A DNA stretch of 39,825 nt, from assembly GCA_002299245.1 (NCBI GenBank), contig DBOI01000027.1:1-39825 (forward strand). The letters run 5' to 3'. The translations under genes were made by a program, and so were the position numbers. Numbering within the stretch: position 1 is the first letter of the stretch; each line of letters begins with the position of its first letter. The DNA comes from Hydrogenovibrio sp. UBA650. GTDB lineage: Bacteria; Pseudomonadota; Gammaproteobacteria; Thiomicrospirales; Thiomicrospiraceae. The notes under the pieces were generated by a model that worked only from the letters and a program-made list of their open reading frames with translations, was not told the origin of the DNA and searched no databases. Below are positions 7,952 to 16,556 of the stretch, in pieces.

Positions 7952-9121
7952 TTACTCAATAAACACTAAATATTGCAGCTTCCAAAGATCAAATAGCAGT
8001 TCTAAATTGCCCTGGTTATTTGAGGCACTATCAATATCTTCCTGGATTAAAAATGATTGGTTTGCCAGTTTGGCGATAAAGTCATTGTCAGCGCCAAACT
8101 TTTCCCAAATAGCGCCATTGATATAGAGTTGTATCTCCTTGTCAATGTCTGCATAGGCAAAACGGCAAACAGGGTCTTTGATTAGTCCCATTTCAACTTG
8201 TAAAGCGCCGATAAAATCTTCAAAGCTTGGAGTTTCATCTTCGGTTAGCGGTTCAGGAAGTTGTTCGGCTGCACCTTGGTCTAACTGGGTAGCAAAACGC
8301 CCAAACCAGGTTTGCATTAAACTCTTATCCTGGATGATCTGTGATAACAGCTGCTGTGCCTGTTGGCTTGCTGCTTCAGTAACTTGTCCTGGGTTTAAAT
8401 TACTCGGCCATTGCGGGTCTTTATAAAGATCTTTAAACAGCCCCATTTCTGAGATATGGTCGCCAAAGCTGTCCCATAACTCTTGGCCTCGGTAAGTTCG
8501 ATAACCAACAGAGTAAGTCATACACTCATCATCCAAGGCAATGCCATGATGTCCCCATTTAGGTGGTAGGTAGAGAATATCGCCTGTTTCAAAGACATGG
8601 TCCTCTTCGACCTTAAAGGTTTCCATCAGGCGAACATCTAGACCTTGAATGTAATTATCTTCAGAGCAGTCCTGTGAGGTTAACTGCCAGCGACGTTGAC
8701 CCGCAGCTTGCACAAGGAAAACATCGTAGTGATCAAAGTGAGGGCCAACATTGCCGCCCGTAGTAGCGTAGCTGATCATAATGTCATCAATGCGCCAACG
8801 CGGTAGAAAATCAAAGTCATTGAGAATATCGGTGACTTCAGGAATCAGACGGTCAACGCCTTGAATTAAAAGTGTCCACTTATCTTCTGGCAGGCCAGTA
8901 AAAGTCTCTTCATCAAAAGGTCCGCGCTTAAGCTGATAATCAGTCTCAGACTGCTGAACAATAATACGACTCTCAACTTCCTCTTCTAAAGAGAGGCCTG
9001 CCAATTCTTCTGCAGTTACCGGTGATTCAAAATCCGGCAGGGCATTGCGGATTACTAAGGGTTTTTTCTGCCAGTAGTCTTTTAGAAAAGTGTCTAAACC
9101 GATGTCGTTGAAATGAATCAT
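7952..9121 (-). CDS. roxA: Ribosomal protein L16 arginine hydroxylase (JmjC/cupin oxygenase, YcfD family)
   Basis: A 389-residue Fe(II)/2-oxoglutarate oxygenase matching E. coli YcfD (RoxA), which hydroxylates an arginine in ribosomal protein uL16. The N-terminal pattern FLKDYWQKKPLVIRN, then ELAGLSLEEEVESRII, is typical. The iron-binding HxD is H128/D130 in GNVGPHFDHYDVFLVQ, and the distal histidine is H191 in LYLPPKWGHHGIAL. A helical dimerisation region and winged-helix C-terminus follow, as in the family. TAGGAAAAATT precedes the start. It lies downstream of purB, but a terminator hairpin stands immediately before its ribosome site, so expression may depend on read-through or on a promoter not visible to me. 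Confidence 0.92.
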   Translation of the reverse strand: MIHFNDIGLDTFLKDYWQKKPLVIRNALPDFESPVTAEELAGLSLEEEVESRIIVQQSETDYQLKRGPFDEETFTGLPEDKWTLLIQGVDRLIPEVTDILNDFDFLPRWRIDDIMISYATTGGNVGPHFDHYDVFLVQAAGQRRWQLTSQDCSEDNYIQGLDVRLMETFKVEEDHVFETGDILYLPPKWGHHGIALDDECMTYSVGYRTYRGQELWDSFGDHISEMGLFKDLYKDPQWPSNLNPGQVTEAASQQAQQLLSQIIQDKSLMQTWFGRFATQLDQGAAEQLPEPLTEDETPSFEDFIGALQVEMGLIKDPVCRFAYADIDKEIQLYINGAIWEKFGADNDFIAKLANQSFLIQEDIDSASNNQGNLELLFDLWKLQYLVFIE

Positions 9122-9132
9122 AATTTTTCCTA

Positions 9133-9162
9133 CAAAAAACCCACCGTGATACGGGTGGGTTT
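9133..9162 (-). terminator. Rho-independent terminator between purB and roxA
   Basis: Read on the minus strand, AAACCCACC (from 9162) pairs with GGTGGGTTT and runs into TTTTTTG. Its U-tract ends about 12 nt before the roxA ATG, leaving space only for the ribosome binding site. It ends the purB transcript and could attenuate roxA. Confidence 0.8.
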
Positions 9163-9298
9163 ATTATCTTAAATATAATTTCGAGCTAGATTGTTTTTGA
9201 GTGCGGTAAGTTCAAGGCTAGAAATAAGGAATGTATAAATATACATGACGTTTTCTAACGCAGAAATTATCGTTGCTCAAGGACAATCTTGCCGATAA

Positions 9299-10699
9299 TT
9301 ATCGGGCTTTTAGCATTGTGATGGCTAACTCAATTTGCTTGGCTTGTTGTGCGGCATTACCGATATAAGTTGCCGGAGTCAGATTACGCAAATACTCTTT
9401 AGCTTCTGCTGGTAAACCGTCTAGACCATCAACAAAGTTCTGCATAATCTCTTTGTTTACACGTTGACCGCGAGTAAGATCTTTTAGCTTCTCATATGGT
9501 TTTTCAAAACCGTGACGGCGCATAACGGTTTGAATTGCTTCTGCCAGCACTTCCCAGTTGCTGTCTAAGTCATCGGCCATTTGTTGAGCGTTAACTTCTA
9601 GTTTACCTAGACCTTTCATGGTTGCTTGCAGAGAAATCATCGTGTGCGCTACACCTACACCCAGGTTACGCAGAACCGTTGAATCCGTCAGGTCACGCTG
9701 CCAACGCGAGATCGGTAGTTTTTGACCCAGATGGTCAAAGATCGCATTGGCGATACCCAGGTTACCCTCAGAGTTTTCAAAGTCGATAGGGTTAACTTTA
9801 TGAGGCATTGCAGAAGAGCCGATCTCACCAGCAACGGTTTTTTGCTTGAAGAAGCCAACCGAGATATAGCTCCAAACATCGCGATCGAAATCGATCAGGA
9901 TGGTATTGAAACGCTGCATAGCATGGAAGTATTCGGCTACATAGTCGTGCGGTTCAATCTGAGTGGTGTATGGGTTCCATAGCAGGCCAAGGCTCTGTAC
10001 AAACTGCTCAGAAACTTCATACCAGTTAACTTCAGGGTAGGCTGCCAGGTGAGCGTTGTAGTTACCCGTTGCACCGTTGATTTTACCCATGATCTGCACA
10101 TTCATTAGCTGCTTAGCTTGACGTTGTAGACGGTACGCAACGTTAGCCCACTCTTTACCTGTAGTTGTAGGCGAAGCTGGTTGGCCGTGAGTACGCGCCA
10201 TCATTGGGATGTCAGCCATCTCAGCACCCATTTCAGTGACCTTGGCAATTAGCTCATCCATTGCAGGGATGATCACATCAGCACGAGCATCTTTAAGCAT
10301 TAGCGCATAAGCCAGGTTGTTGATGTCTTCAGAAGTACAGGCGAAGTGAACAAACTCGCTGATAGCATTGAGTTCTTCATTGTCTCCAAAGTGCTCTTTA
10401 ATTAGGTATTCAACCGCTTTTACATCGTGGTTAGTGGTACGTTCAATCTCTTTAACACGCTGCGCCATCTCCAGCGTGAACTCATCCACCAGTTTCATCA
10501 GGTGTTGTTCAGCTTCAGAACTTAGTGCAGGAACTTCGGCAATACCGGGGTTGTTTGCCAGCATACGCAGCCAGAAAACTTCAACTTTAACGCGGTTTTT
10601 GATTAGACCAAATTCACTGAAAATCTCTTTTAAGCTGCTTAAACGCGCACCATAACGCCCATCGACAGGAGAAATTGCTGTTAATTCTGATAGTTGCAT
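9299..10699 (-). CDS. purB: Adenylosuccinate lyase
   Basis: A 466-residue enzyme of the E. coli-type PurB branch. It cleaves SAICAR to AICAR and adenylosuccinate to AMP plus fumarate in purine synthesis. The fumarase/aspartase-superfamily signature GSSAMPHKVNPIDFENSEGN spans residues 294-313 and includes the mobile-loop catalytic serine at 295-296. The catalytic histidine is H171 in ARTHGQPASP, and CTSEDINNLAYALML lies at 121-135. Length is normal. AAGGAACT precedes the start. The gene is divergent from the glycosyltransferase and is followed by a terminator before roxA. E. coli has hflD between ycfC-type genes and purB; that neighbour is not present here. Confidence 0.97.
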   Translation of the reverse strand: MQLSELTAISPVDGRYGARLSSLKEIFSEFGLIKNRVKVEVFWLRMLANNPGIAEVPALSSEAEQHLMKLVDEFTLEMAQRVKEIERTTNHDVKAVEYLIKEHFGDNEELNAISEFVHFACTSEDINNLAYALMLKDARADVIIPAMDELIAKVTEMGAEMADIPMMARTHGQPASPTTTGKEWANVAYRLQRQAKQLMNVQIMGKINGATGNYNAHLAAYPEVNWYEVSEQFVQSLGLLWNPYTTQIEPHDYVAEYFHAMQRFNTILIDFDRDVWSYISVGFFKQKTVAGEIGSSAMPHKVNPIDFENSEGNLGIANAIFDHLGQKLPISRWQRDLTDSTVLRNLGVGVAHTMISLQATMKGLGKLEVNAQQMADDLDSNWEVLAEAIQTVMRRHGFEKPYEKLKDLTRGQRVNKEIMQNFVDGLDGLPAEAKEYLRNLTPATYIGNAAQQAKQIELAITMLKAR

Positions 10700-10883
10700 T
10701 TCGAATAGTTCCTTAACCTAAAAAATAATGGCGCATATTATAGCTTAATTCATGGCTTAATTCTTTAGGCCTAATTGATCGGTTTTTTTAACAGTTCTGT
10801 CACTTCGAATTCAATTTAGTGTCAATAAAAACCAGGTGAGTGATGAAATAATCTCAGGCTATTAATTTTATTCAATCTAATGA

Positions 10884-12050
10884 GTGTCACAGATAGTGAA
10901 AATTCTACTTTTTACCGATACGCTTGGCGACCTCAATGGTGTCTCTCGTTTTATTCAAGATATGGGAGAACTTGCCTCTCAGAGTGATAGGCTAGAGTTA
11001 CATGTTGCGACATCAACTTCTAAGCCTCTACCGGATGCAGAATACATCTCAAATTTGCCTTATAAACGCAAGATGCCAATGCCGTTCTATCAAGAACTTG
11101 ATCTTGTCTGGCCAGATAAAAAGGCGATTGTTAAATTACTCGATGAATTTGAGCCTGATTTAGTGCATATTTCCACTCCCGGTCCCTTTGGTTGGGCAGC
11201 TAAAAACCTTTCTGAGAAAAGAGGGATTCCTCTGGTTGGTACTTATCACACCGATTTCCCTGCCTATATTCGAGATTTAACAGGCCTGGCGTTTTTTAAA
11301 CGACTTACTGACCGCATTATGGCTAAGTTTTACAGGTCTTTTCTGCATGTGTTCTCTCGCTCAGAGCAGTATCTCGAAGTTATGGCGAACGATATTGCAA
11401 TCGATTATGAACGCTCTTCAGTAATCTCTGCGGGAACAAATTTGCAGAGGTTTAACTGCAAGCATCACGACAAATCCGTATGGAAAAAATATGGGCTGTC
11501 AGGCAAAAGGGCAAAGGTGCTCTATGTCGGGCGTATTAATATCGAGAAAAATATCCCATTCCTATGTGAGGTTTGGCAAGAGCTTCATCAGCAGTTCCCG
11601 GGATTCAAAGTTGATCTGGTGATGATAGGCGAGGGGCGCTACCGAAAATGGGCGAGTAAGATGCGTCCATATCATGCCTATTTTCTGGGGCCGGTCACTG
11701 GAGACAAGCTTTCCAAAATCTATGCTTCATCGGACTTTTTTGTTTTCCCTTCAGTTACCGATACACTTGGTCAGGTGGTGATGGAAGCGCAGGCCAGTGG
11801 AATGAGTTGTCTGGTTTCGGATGTAGGCGGGCCGCAAACTCTAGTTATTGAAGATCAAACTGGTCAAGTTATACAGGCTGATGATTTAGAGGCCTGGATG
11901 AGAGCTATTGCTGATGAGCTGAAAAAAGATCGTTATAAAGCGCAAAAAAATCTTTGTGTTGAGCATATGCAGCAATACAATATTCAAGACTCCTTTGAAC
12001 ATTTTCTTGCCACTCATGAAGCTTTATATGAACACTTGAAGCAGGATTAA
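10884..12050 (+). CDS. GT4-family glycosyltransferase (GDP-mannose-dependent mannosyltransferase-like)
   Basis: A 388-residue GT-B fold enzyme. The N-terminal half has KILLFTDTLGDLNGVSRF and HISTPGPFGWAAK...GTYHTDFPAY (residues 95-128), typical of the MgtA/SqdX-like GT4 branch that adds sugars to lipids. The donor-binding half has VGRINIEKN (215-223) and the GT4 E-x7-E-type segment SVTDTLGQVVMEAQASG (290-306). The start is uncertain: GTG 10884 lies right after a stop, and GTG 10896 (VKILLF...) is also plausible; neither has a good ribosome site. No membrane segment is seen. The EamA transporter follows after 15 bp, so the two may form an operon. Donor and acceptor cannot be read from sequence. 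Confidence 0.85.
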   Translation: MSQIVKILLFTDTLGDLNGVSRFIQDMGELASQSDRLELHVATSTSKPLPDAEYISNLPYKRKMPMPFYQELDLVWPDKKAIVKLLDEFEPDLVHISTPGPFGWAAKNLSEKRGIPLVGTYHTDFPAYIRDLTGLAFFKRLTDRIMAKFYRSFLHVFSRSEQYLEVMANDIAIDYERSSVISAGTNLQRFNCKHHDKSVWKKYGLSGKRAKVLYVGRINIEKNIPFLCEVWQELHQQFPGFKVDLVMIGEGRYRKWASKMRPYHAYFLGPVTGDKLSKIYASSDFFVFPSVTDTLGQVVMEAQASGMSCLVSDVGGPQTLVIEDQTGQVIQADDLEAWMRAIADELKKDRYKAQKNLCVEHMQQYNIQDSFEHFLATHEALYEHLKQD

Positions 12051-12065
12051 CCAACAGATAGTATC

Positions 12066-12941
12066 TTGAATCTGAATCACAATCTCTCTCGGCAGCGCAA
12101 GGGTGAAGTCTATGCCCTGACTTTGACTCTTATTGAAGCCTGGTTTCCCATTTTTGCCGCTTTTAGTGTGGCTGCACTTGGTGGTTTACATGCCTATTTT
12201 TATAGTTTGATGGCCGCGGTTGTGTTTTTAACGCTGAGTTTTATCTACTCAGGAAAAATATCTGAACTCGCTTTGCGATCAGCCTATAAAGATCTTGCCT
12301 GGACCAGTTTTTATATCACCAGCCTGTTTGCATTGACCTTTGTTGCCTTACAATATACTTCGGCAACCAATGTAGCGATTATTCTGTTCTTGCAAATTCT
12401 GTTCGGCTTTCTATTTTTAAGCCGACACCGTCATGAACGATTGAGTCTGAAGCAGACTATCGGTGCACTTTTAATGACGCTGGGGGCGTTGTTGATTCTA
12501 TTTCCAGGAACCTTTGTGGTGAACCTCGGTGATGGTCTGGTGTTGTTGGCTGCAATGATCGCTCCGATTGCCAACCACTATCAGAAAAGAGCTCGAGCAA
12601 AGGTGTCGAGTGAAACTATATTGCTAGTGAGATCACTTTTGGCTCTGCCTTTTCTGTTTCTGCTGGCCAGCTTTTCTGAGGTCGCGCCCTCTGTTGAACA
12701 ATTGTTGGCTAACTGGCATTGGCTTTTTCTCACAGGTTTTTTGGTTTTCTTTATTGCTAAAGTTCTGTGGATAGAGGCGATCTATCTGCTACCCATTACC
12801 AAGGTCAATGCGCTCTATGCCTTTGCGCCACTTATGACAATGGGCTTGGCGTTTTTGCTGTTGAATGAGATTCCGTCAACCTATCAAATCATCGGTGTTT
12901 TTCCAGTACTGATTGGCGGCTATTTGATTACTAGAAAGTGA
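12066..12941 (+). CDS. EamA/DMT-superfamily membrane transporter
   Basis: About 291 residues made almost entirely of hydrophobic helices (around ten), in the two-EamA-domain arrangement of drug/metabolite transporters. Recognisable stretches include FALTFVALQYTSATNVAII and LGALLILFPG in the first half and TKVNALYAFAPLMTMGLAF in the second. No ATG is available near the 5' end; TTG at 12066 is the best start because an in-frame stop (12048-12050, that of the preceding gene) limits extension. It follows the glycosyltransferase by 15 bp and a terminator follows at 12960. Family members export metabolites, amino acids or lipid-linked sugars; the substrate here is unknown. Confidence 0.82.
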   Translation: MNLNHNLSRQRKGEVYALTLTLIEAWFPIFAAFSVAALGGLHAYFYSLMAAVVFLTLSFIYSGKISELALRSAYKDLAWTSFYITSLFALTFVALQYTSATNVAIILFLQILFGFLFLSRHRHERLSLKQTIGALLMTLGALLILFPGTFVVNLGDGLVLLAAMIAPIANHYQKRARAKVSSETILLVRSLLALPFLFLLASFSEVAPSVEQLLANWHWLFLTGFLVFFIAKVLWIEAIYLLPITKVNALYAFAPLMTMGLAFLLLNEIPSTYQIIGVFPVLIGGYLITRK

Positions 12942-12959
12942 TTACTTCATTTAACTTTC

Positions 12960-12983
12960 AAAGGCCACTGGCCTTTCGTTTTT
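12960..12983 (+). terminator. Rho-independent terminator of the glycosyltransferase-transporter unit
   Basis: AAAGGCC (12960-12966) and GGCCTTT (12970-12976) pair around a three-base loop and are followed by CGTTTTT. Confidence 0.82.
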
Positions 12984-13027
12984 AAATTAAAGATAATAAA
13001 CCGCAGATTTGGCTTTGGAGAGCTTTT

Positions 13028-15085
13028 ATGAAATTGCGTCTGGGATTGGCGATTACTTTTATTTTGCTGGGTGTTACAGCATGTTCGCAAACTGAAAAGG
13101 TGAAAAATTCAAAACAGTTGGAAATGAGCCAGGCTGAACTGGACTTAATGCTCGAATATGCCCGCTCTCAAGAGCGTTCAAGAATTAAAAATGAACTCAA
13201 TAAACAGGAAAACCAAAAACAGGTTTTTGATGAGATTCTTATGCAACAAGGCAAGGCGCCCAGGTTTTCCAAACACTATAAACAGAAAACCTTTGAGCAA
13301 GAATTAGGACAGAAAAAGAACCTGAGTAAGATTGTCCCAAAATCCCATCGGCCTCAGCTATATACCAATATTGATGGCGTTAATTACTATCGTTGCGCGG
13401 CAAACGCTTTGGTTCCTAAACAAGAAAGTACTGGTAGTTGGAGCTACTCAGCAGACCGTAGAGAGCTGAGCGCTACGCTCTGTAAAAGAAGTCGCGATTA
13501 TAAATCAATGAAAGCTCTACAGTCGAAACTGTTTGCAATGGGTTTTTTAGAGTCTGATAGTTTAAGCAAAGCACAACTTATAGATGGTATTTGGGGGAAA
13601 AGAACTCTTGAGGCAGTAAAAAAATACCAGCAGGCTAATGGCCTGTTGTTTGGTCAGATGACGATTCAGACTCTTGAGCACATTGGTGTCTTTTCGGGTC
13701 AGGCTATGGATAACTTCAACCAGGTTGAATTGGTGAAGATTGAACAACCTGATATAACGCCGCCAAGTGACCTGCCTGATACTGATCAACCCGATAGAAC
13801 TAACCAAGCTGTTGCCTTAGCTGAGTTTGATAATGGCAATCAGGGCGATACTCCGGTTGTTGAAGAAAATGCTACGGCGGTTACCTCGGATAAGCATAGC
13901 AGCCTTGAGGAGCAAACTTCTGAGACAGCTGATAACACAGCTATCGATGAGAACATTGAAGCTGCTGAAATGTCTGATAGCAATACAGATGAAACACAAA
14001 TAGAGGCTGCCAATACTGTCAAAACCAGAATTGAAAAGATTGTTCCGCAAAACCGTAAGCAGATCTTTTATCAAAAGGTTGGTGGTGTCAGCTATTACCG
14101 CTGCGCTGCAAACTCCTTAGTTCCAACTTATGATGCCGATGGCAAAGTCAGCTATAGCAACGCAAGCAAAGAGTTGAGTGCTACTTTATGCAAACGTAGT
14201 CGAGACAAGGCGACTATGACAGACCTTCAGTACGAGTTGTATGAAAAAGGTTACATGCCAGCTAATGGAATGCCTGTAGGCCAACTTATTAGCGGTGAAT
14301 GGGATATGCGAACCTTGGAGGCGGTTAAAAGTTACCAAGTTGATCATGGCCTGTTATTTGGTCAACTAACTATAGAGACTCTGGAACATCTAGAGGTTTT
14401 CAAGCCACACTCTGAAAGAGTTGTCACCTACGATCAGTCAGAGGCTGAACACAAGCAAATCATCAAGCCTGGAGACAGCACTGACGCAGCAGATATTGAA
14501 CCTACAGAAGCTACAACTGAAGTTGAAGATAGCGTCGCTGAAGTGGCTACAGAAATTGTTGATAATGCCCAGCGCAAGTCAGTCAAACAGTCACGAGAAG
14601 TTTCTCAAGCAGAATCTACAGAAACTGAAAAGCGACCACTAAACCAGCAATCGGAGACCCCGTTTATCGCTTTACGGGTAAGGTTTGCAGAACCAAGGTT
14701 TAATGCCAGTGATTTTGTGCCCAAATCTTCAGAACCACAGGTCTATGCCTATGTGAATCGTTTCAAACTCTGGCGTTGCAGAGCTAGGGCGGAAATGCCT
14801 GAAATTTCTGATAGTGGTGAGATCTATTACCCCGGTCGTAAAGAGTTCCGAGCAACCTTGTGCAAAAGGAATCGAAATATCAAATTTGTTACCAGATTAC
14901 AGGCCGCACTTAGAGACTTTGGTTACCTGCAACCACATCCAAATTCTGGGCTAATTGAAGTTGATGGCATCTGGGGTGAAAACACCTTGAACGCTGTTAA
15001 GAGTTATCAAAAAGCTAATGCACTTCCATATGGGCAACTGACAATTGAAACCTTGGAACATCTTGGGGTGATTATTGAGAAATAA
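13028..15085 (+). CDS. Lipoprotein with three tandem two-cysteine plus peptidoglycan-binding modules
   Basis: A 685-residue predicted lipoprotein; the lipobox VTAC places the lipidated cysteine at C19. After a charged helical segment (residues 30-100) come three repeats at about 103-223, 340-459 and 565-683. Each has a first half with two conserved cysteines (YYRCAAN...ATLCKRSR; C123/C152, C359/C388, C584/C612) and a second half that looks like a PG_binding_1 domain (DGIWGKRTLEAVKKYQ, then LLFGQMTIQTLEHIGVF). Long acidic Thr/Glu/Asp-rich linkers join them. Repeats 1 and 2 are closest; the third has diverged. The cysteine pairs probably form disulfides in the periplasm. GGAG precedes the ATG. 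I do not recognise the cysteine half; a role in tethering the outer membrane to murein is inference. Confidence 0.8.
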   Translation: MKLRLGLAITFILLGVTACSQTEKVKNSKQLEMSQAELDLMLEYARSQERSRIKNELNKQENQKQVFDEILMQQGKAPRFSKHYKQKTFEQELGQKKNLSKIVPKSHRPQLYTNIDGVNYYRCAANALVPKQESTGSWSYSADRRELSATLCKRSRDYKSMKALQSKLFAMGFLESDSLSKAQLIDGIWGKRTLEAVKKYQQANGLLFGQMTIQTLEHIGVFSGQAMDNFNQVELVKIEQPDITPPSDLPDTDQPDRTNQAVALAEFDNGNQGDTPVVEENATAVTSDKHSSLEEQTSETADNTAIDENIEAAEMSDSNTDETQIEAANTVKTRIEKIVPQNRKQIFYQKVGGVSYYRCAANSLVPTYDADGKVSYSNASKELSATLCKRSRDKATMTDLQYELYEKGYMPANGMPVGQLISGEWDMRTLEAVKSYQVDHGLLFGQLTIETLEHLEVFKPHSERVVTYDQSEAEHKQIIKPGDSTDAADIEPTEATTEVEDSVAEVATEIVDNAQRKSVKQSREVSQAESTETEKRPLNQQSETPFIALRVRFAEPRFNASDFVPKSSEPQVYAYVNRFKLWRCRARAEMPEISDSGEIYYPGRKEFRATLCKRNRNIKFVTRLQAALRDFGYLQPHPNSGLIEVDGIWGENTLNAVKSYQKANALPYGQLTIETLEHLGVIIEK

Positions 15086-15102
15086 AACCGACAAGTGTTC
15101 GA

Positions 15103-15870
15103 CTACTCTGATTTTGGATCAGGGTAGTCAATCAATTCAGGGCCATTAGAATTAACCCTTATAATCTTAGCTTGAGGCCGCCAATCTCCTAATACCCAAC
15201 GTTTTAAAGTACGGTGATTGGTTTCAATTTTGTGAAGCATTGGCCGATGAGTATGGCCGTGAATCATATTTGAAATATGAGGGTATTGTTCAAACAGATC
15301 GATCACGGCCTGTTGATTTACATCCATTATCTGAGCGTTTTTTGTTCCACTTTGCTGCTCAGAACTATGCCGAACTCGATTGCCAAAAGCGAGCCGACGT
15401 TTTTTGCAGAGATGCAGAAAAAACCACTGGAAAATCTTGTTTCGAAACAGTCGGCGCATTCTTTGATATCCTCTATCTTCGGTACACAAAGTATCACCGT
15501 GAAGCAGAAGATAGGAGGTTTGATATAGCTCTATTTCGACAATGTCATCAAGTAAAATGATTCCGGTTTTGCCGAAGAACTCCTCCCGCATTAAGAAATC
15601 CCGATTGCCATACTGCAAATAAATTGGCAGGCCTTGTTGCGTTAATTCTGCGAGAAGATTGATAATTTCACTATAGAGCTCAATGCCAATATCATCTCCC
15701 ACCCACATTTCAAAAAGATCGCCCAGAATATATAGAGCTTCAGATTTGGGTGCTTCAGTTTCTAAAAAAGATTTAAAGGCTTTGTTAATTGAGTGGCTAC
15801 TATCCTGCTGAAGGTGAATATCAGCAACGATTAAAGTGTGTGCTTTGTGAGTAGGTGAAGGAGAACTCAT
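15103..15870 (-). CDS. lpxH: UDP-2,3-diacylglucosamine diphosphatase
   Basis: A calcineurin-like metallophosphatase that converts UDP-2,3-diacylglucosamine to lipid X in lipid A synthesis. From the ATG at 15870 (MSSPSPTHKA...) it is 255 residues; a longer GTG start at 15933 would add 21 residues with no counterpart in the family. Metal motifs are all present: D17xH19 (VADIHL), GD 50-51 (ILGDLFE), GNRD 88-91, HGD 124-126 (LLHGDTLCT) and HGHTH 204-208. IMDVNQQAV is a further LpxH hallmark. It is the last gene of a minus-strand run with the two cyclophilins (the ppiB gene ends 98 bp upstream) and is convergent with the lipoprotein gene. Its presence shows a lipid A-bearing outer membrane. Confidence 0.95.
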   Translation of the reverse strand: MSSPSPTHKAHTLIVADIHLQQDSSHSINKAFKSFLETEAPKSEALYILGDLFEMWVGDDIGIELYSEIINLLAELTQQGLPIYLQYGNRDFLMREEFFGKTGIILLDDIVEIELYQTSYLLLHGDTLCTEDRGYQRMRRLFRNKIFQWFFLHLCKKRRLAFGNRVRHSSEQQSGTKNAQIMDVNQQAVIDLFEQYPHISNMIHGHTHRPMLHKIETNHRTLKRWVLGDWRPQAKIIRVNSNGPELIDYPDPKSE

Positions 15871-15968
15871 AGAAGAGAGTTTAACAAGAAACTTAGAGTT
15901 GCTAAATGAAAAAAATGTCAGAGAATAGTGCACTCAGTAAGTTGAGCGCACTTCGAATTTGAAGGCTG

Positions 15969-16472
15969 TTAGTCTTCAATCAAAACCGCTTTAGTAATGG
16001 TAATGTCATCACGAGGTACATCTTGGTGACCCATACGCGAGGTAGTTTCAACTTTGGCCATTGCATCTACGATGTCCATACCTTCGGTAACTTTACCAAA
16101 TACTGCATAGCCCCAACCTTGTGTATCCTTGCTCTTGAAATTCAAGAAGTCGTTGTTTACCAAGTTAATAAAGAACTGGGTGGTTGCCGAGTGTGGATCC
16201 ATTGTTCGTGCATAGGCAAGAGTGCCACGGTCATTTTTTAGCCCGTTATCTGCTTCGTTCTCAATAGGGTCACCGCTTGGCTTTTCTTGTAGGCCTTCAA
16301 CCATGCCTCCACCTTGAACCATGAATCCCGGAATAATTCGGTGAAAAATAGTATTGGTGTAGTAGCCATCCATTACATAGTGAATAAAGTTTTCTGTACC
16401 TACTGGTGCGTTTTCCGCATCCAGTTCGATTGTGATGTTTCCCATAGTAGTTTCAAGTTTAACGATTGGCAT
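15969..16472 (-). CDS. ppiB: Cytoplasmic cyclophilin-type peptidyl-prolyl cis-trans isomerase
   Basis: A 167-residue single-domain cyclophilin without a signal peptide, close in length to E. coli PpiB. The catalytic region IFHRIIPGFMVQGGGM includes the active-site arginine, and HSATTQFFINLVNNDFLNF and GWGYAVFGKV complete the proline-binding pocket. AAAGGAAG precedes the ATG. It lies 84 bp downstream of a second, exported cyclophilin of similar sequence, so the pair looks like a duplication with separate cellular locations. lpxH follows, as ppiB and lpxH do in E. coli. Confidence 0.95.
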   Translation of the reverse strand: MPIVKLETTMGNITIELDAENAPVGTENFIHYVMDGYYTNTIFHRIIPGFMVQGGGMVEGLQEKPSGDPIENEADNGLKNDRGTLAYARTMDPHSATTQFFINLVNNDFLNFKSKDTQGWGYAVFGKVTEGMDIVDAMAKVETTSRMGHQDVPRDDITITKAVLIED

Positions 16473-16556
16473 GTGACTTCCTTTAGTATCAATTCATCCT
16501 TTTCCGATGCTATTGTAATTGATTTACAAAATTCAGATTATGGTTTCCAGCACCAA

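Noticed and set aside
13640..14355. GGCCTGTT copies at 13640 and 14348 as two independent hits
   Set aside because: They fall at the same place of a duplicated protein module, so they count as one event when judging enrichment.
15240..15560. Open frames on the plus strand inside lpxH
   Set aside because: They are antisense to a gene with all catalytic motifs and have no ribosome site or recognisable product.
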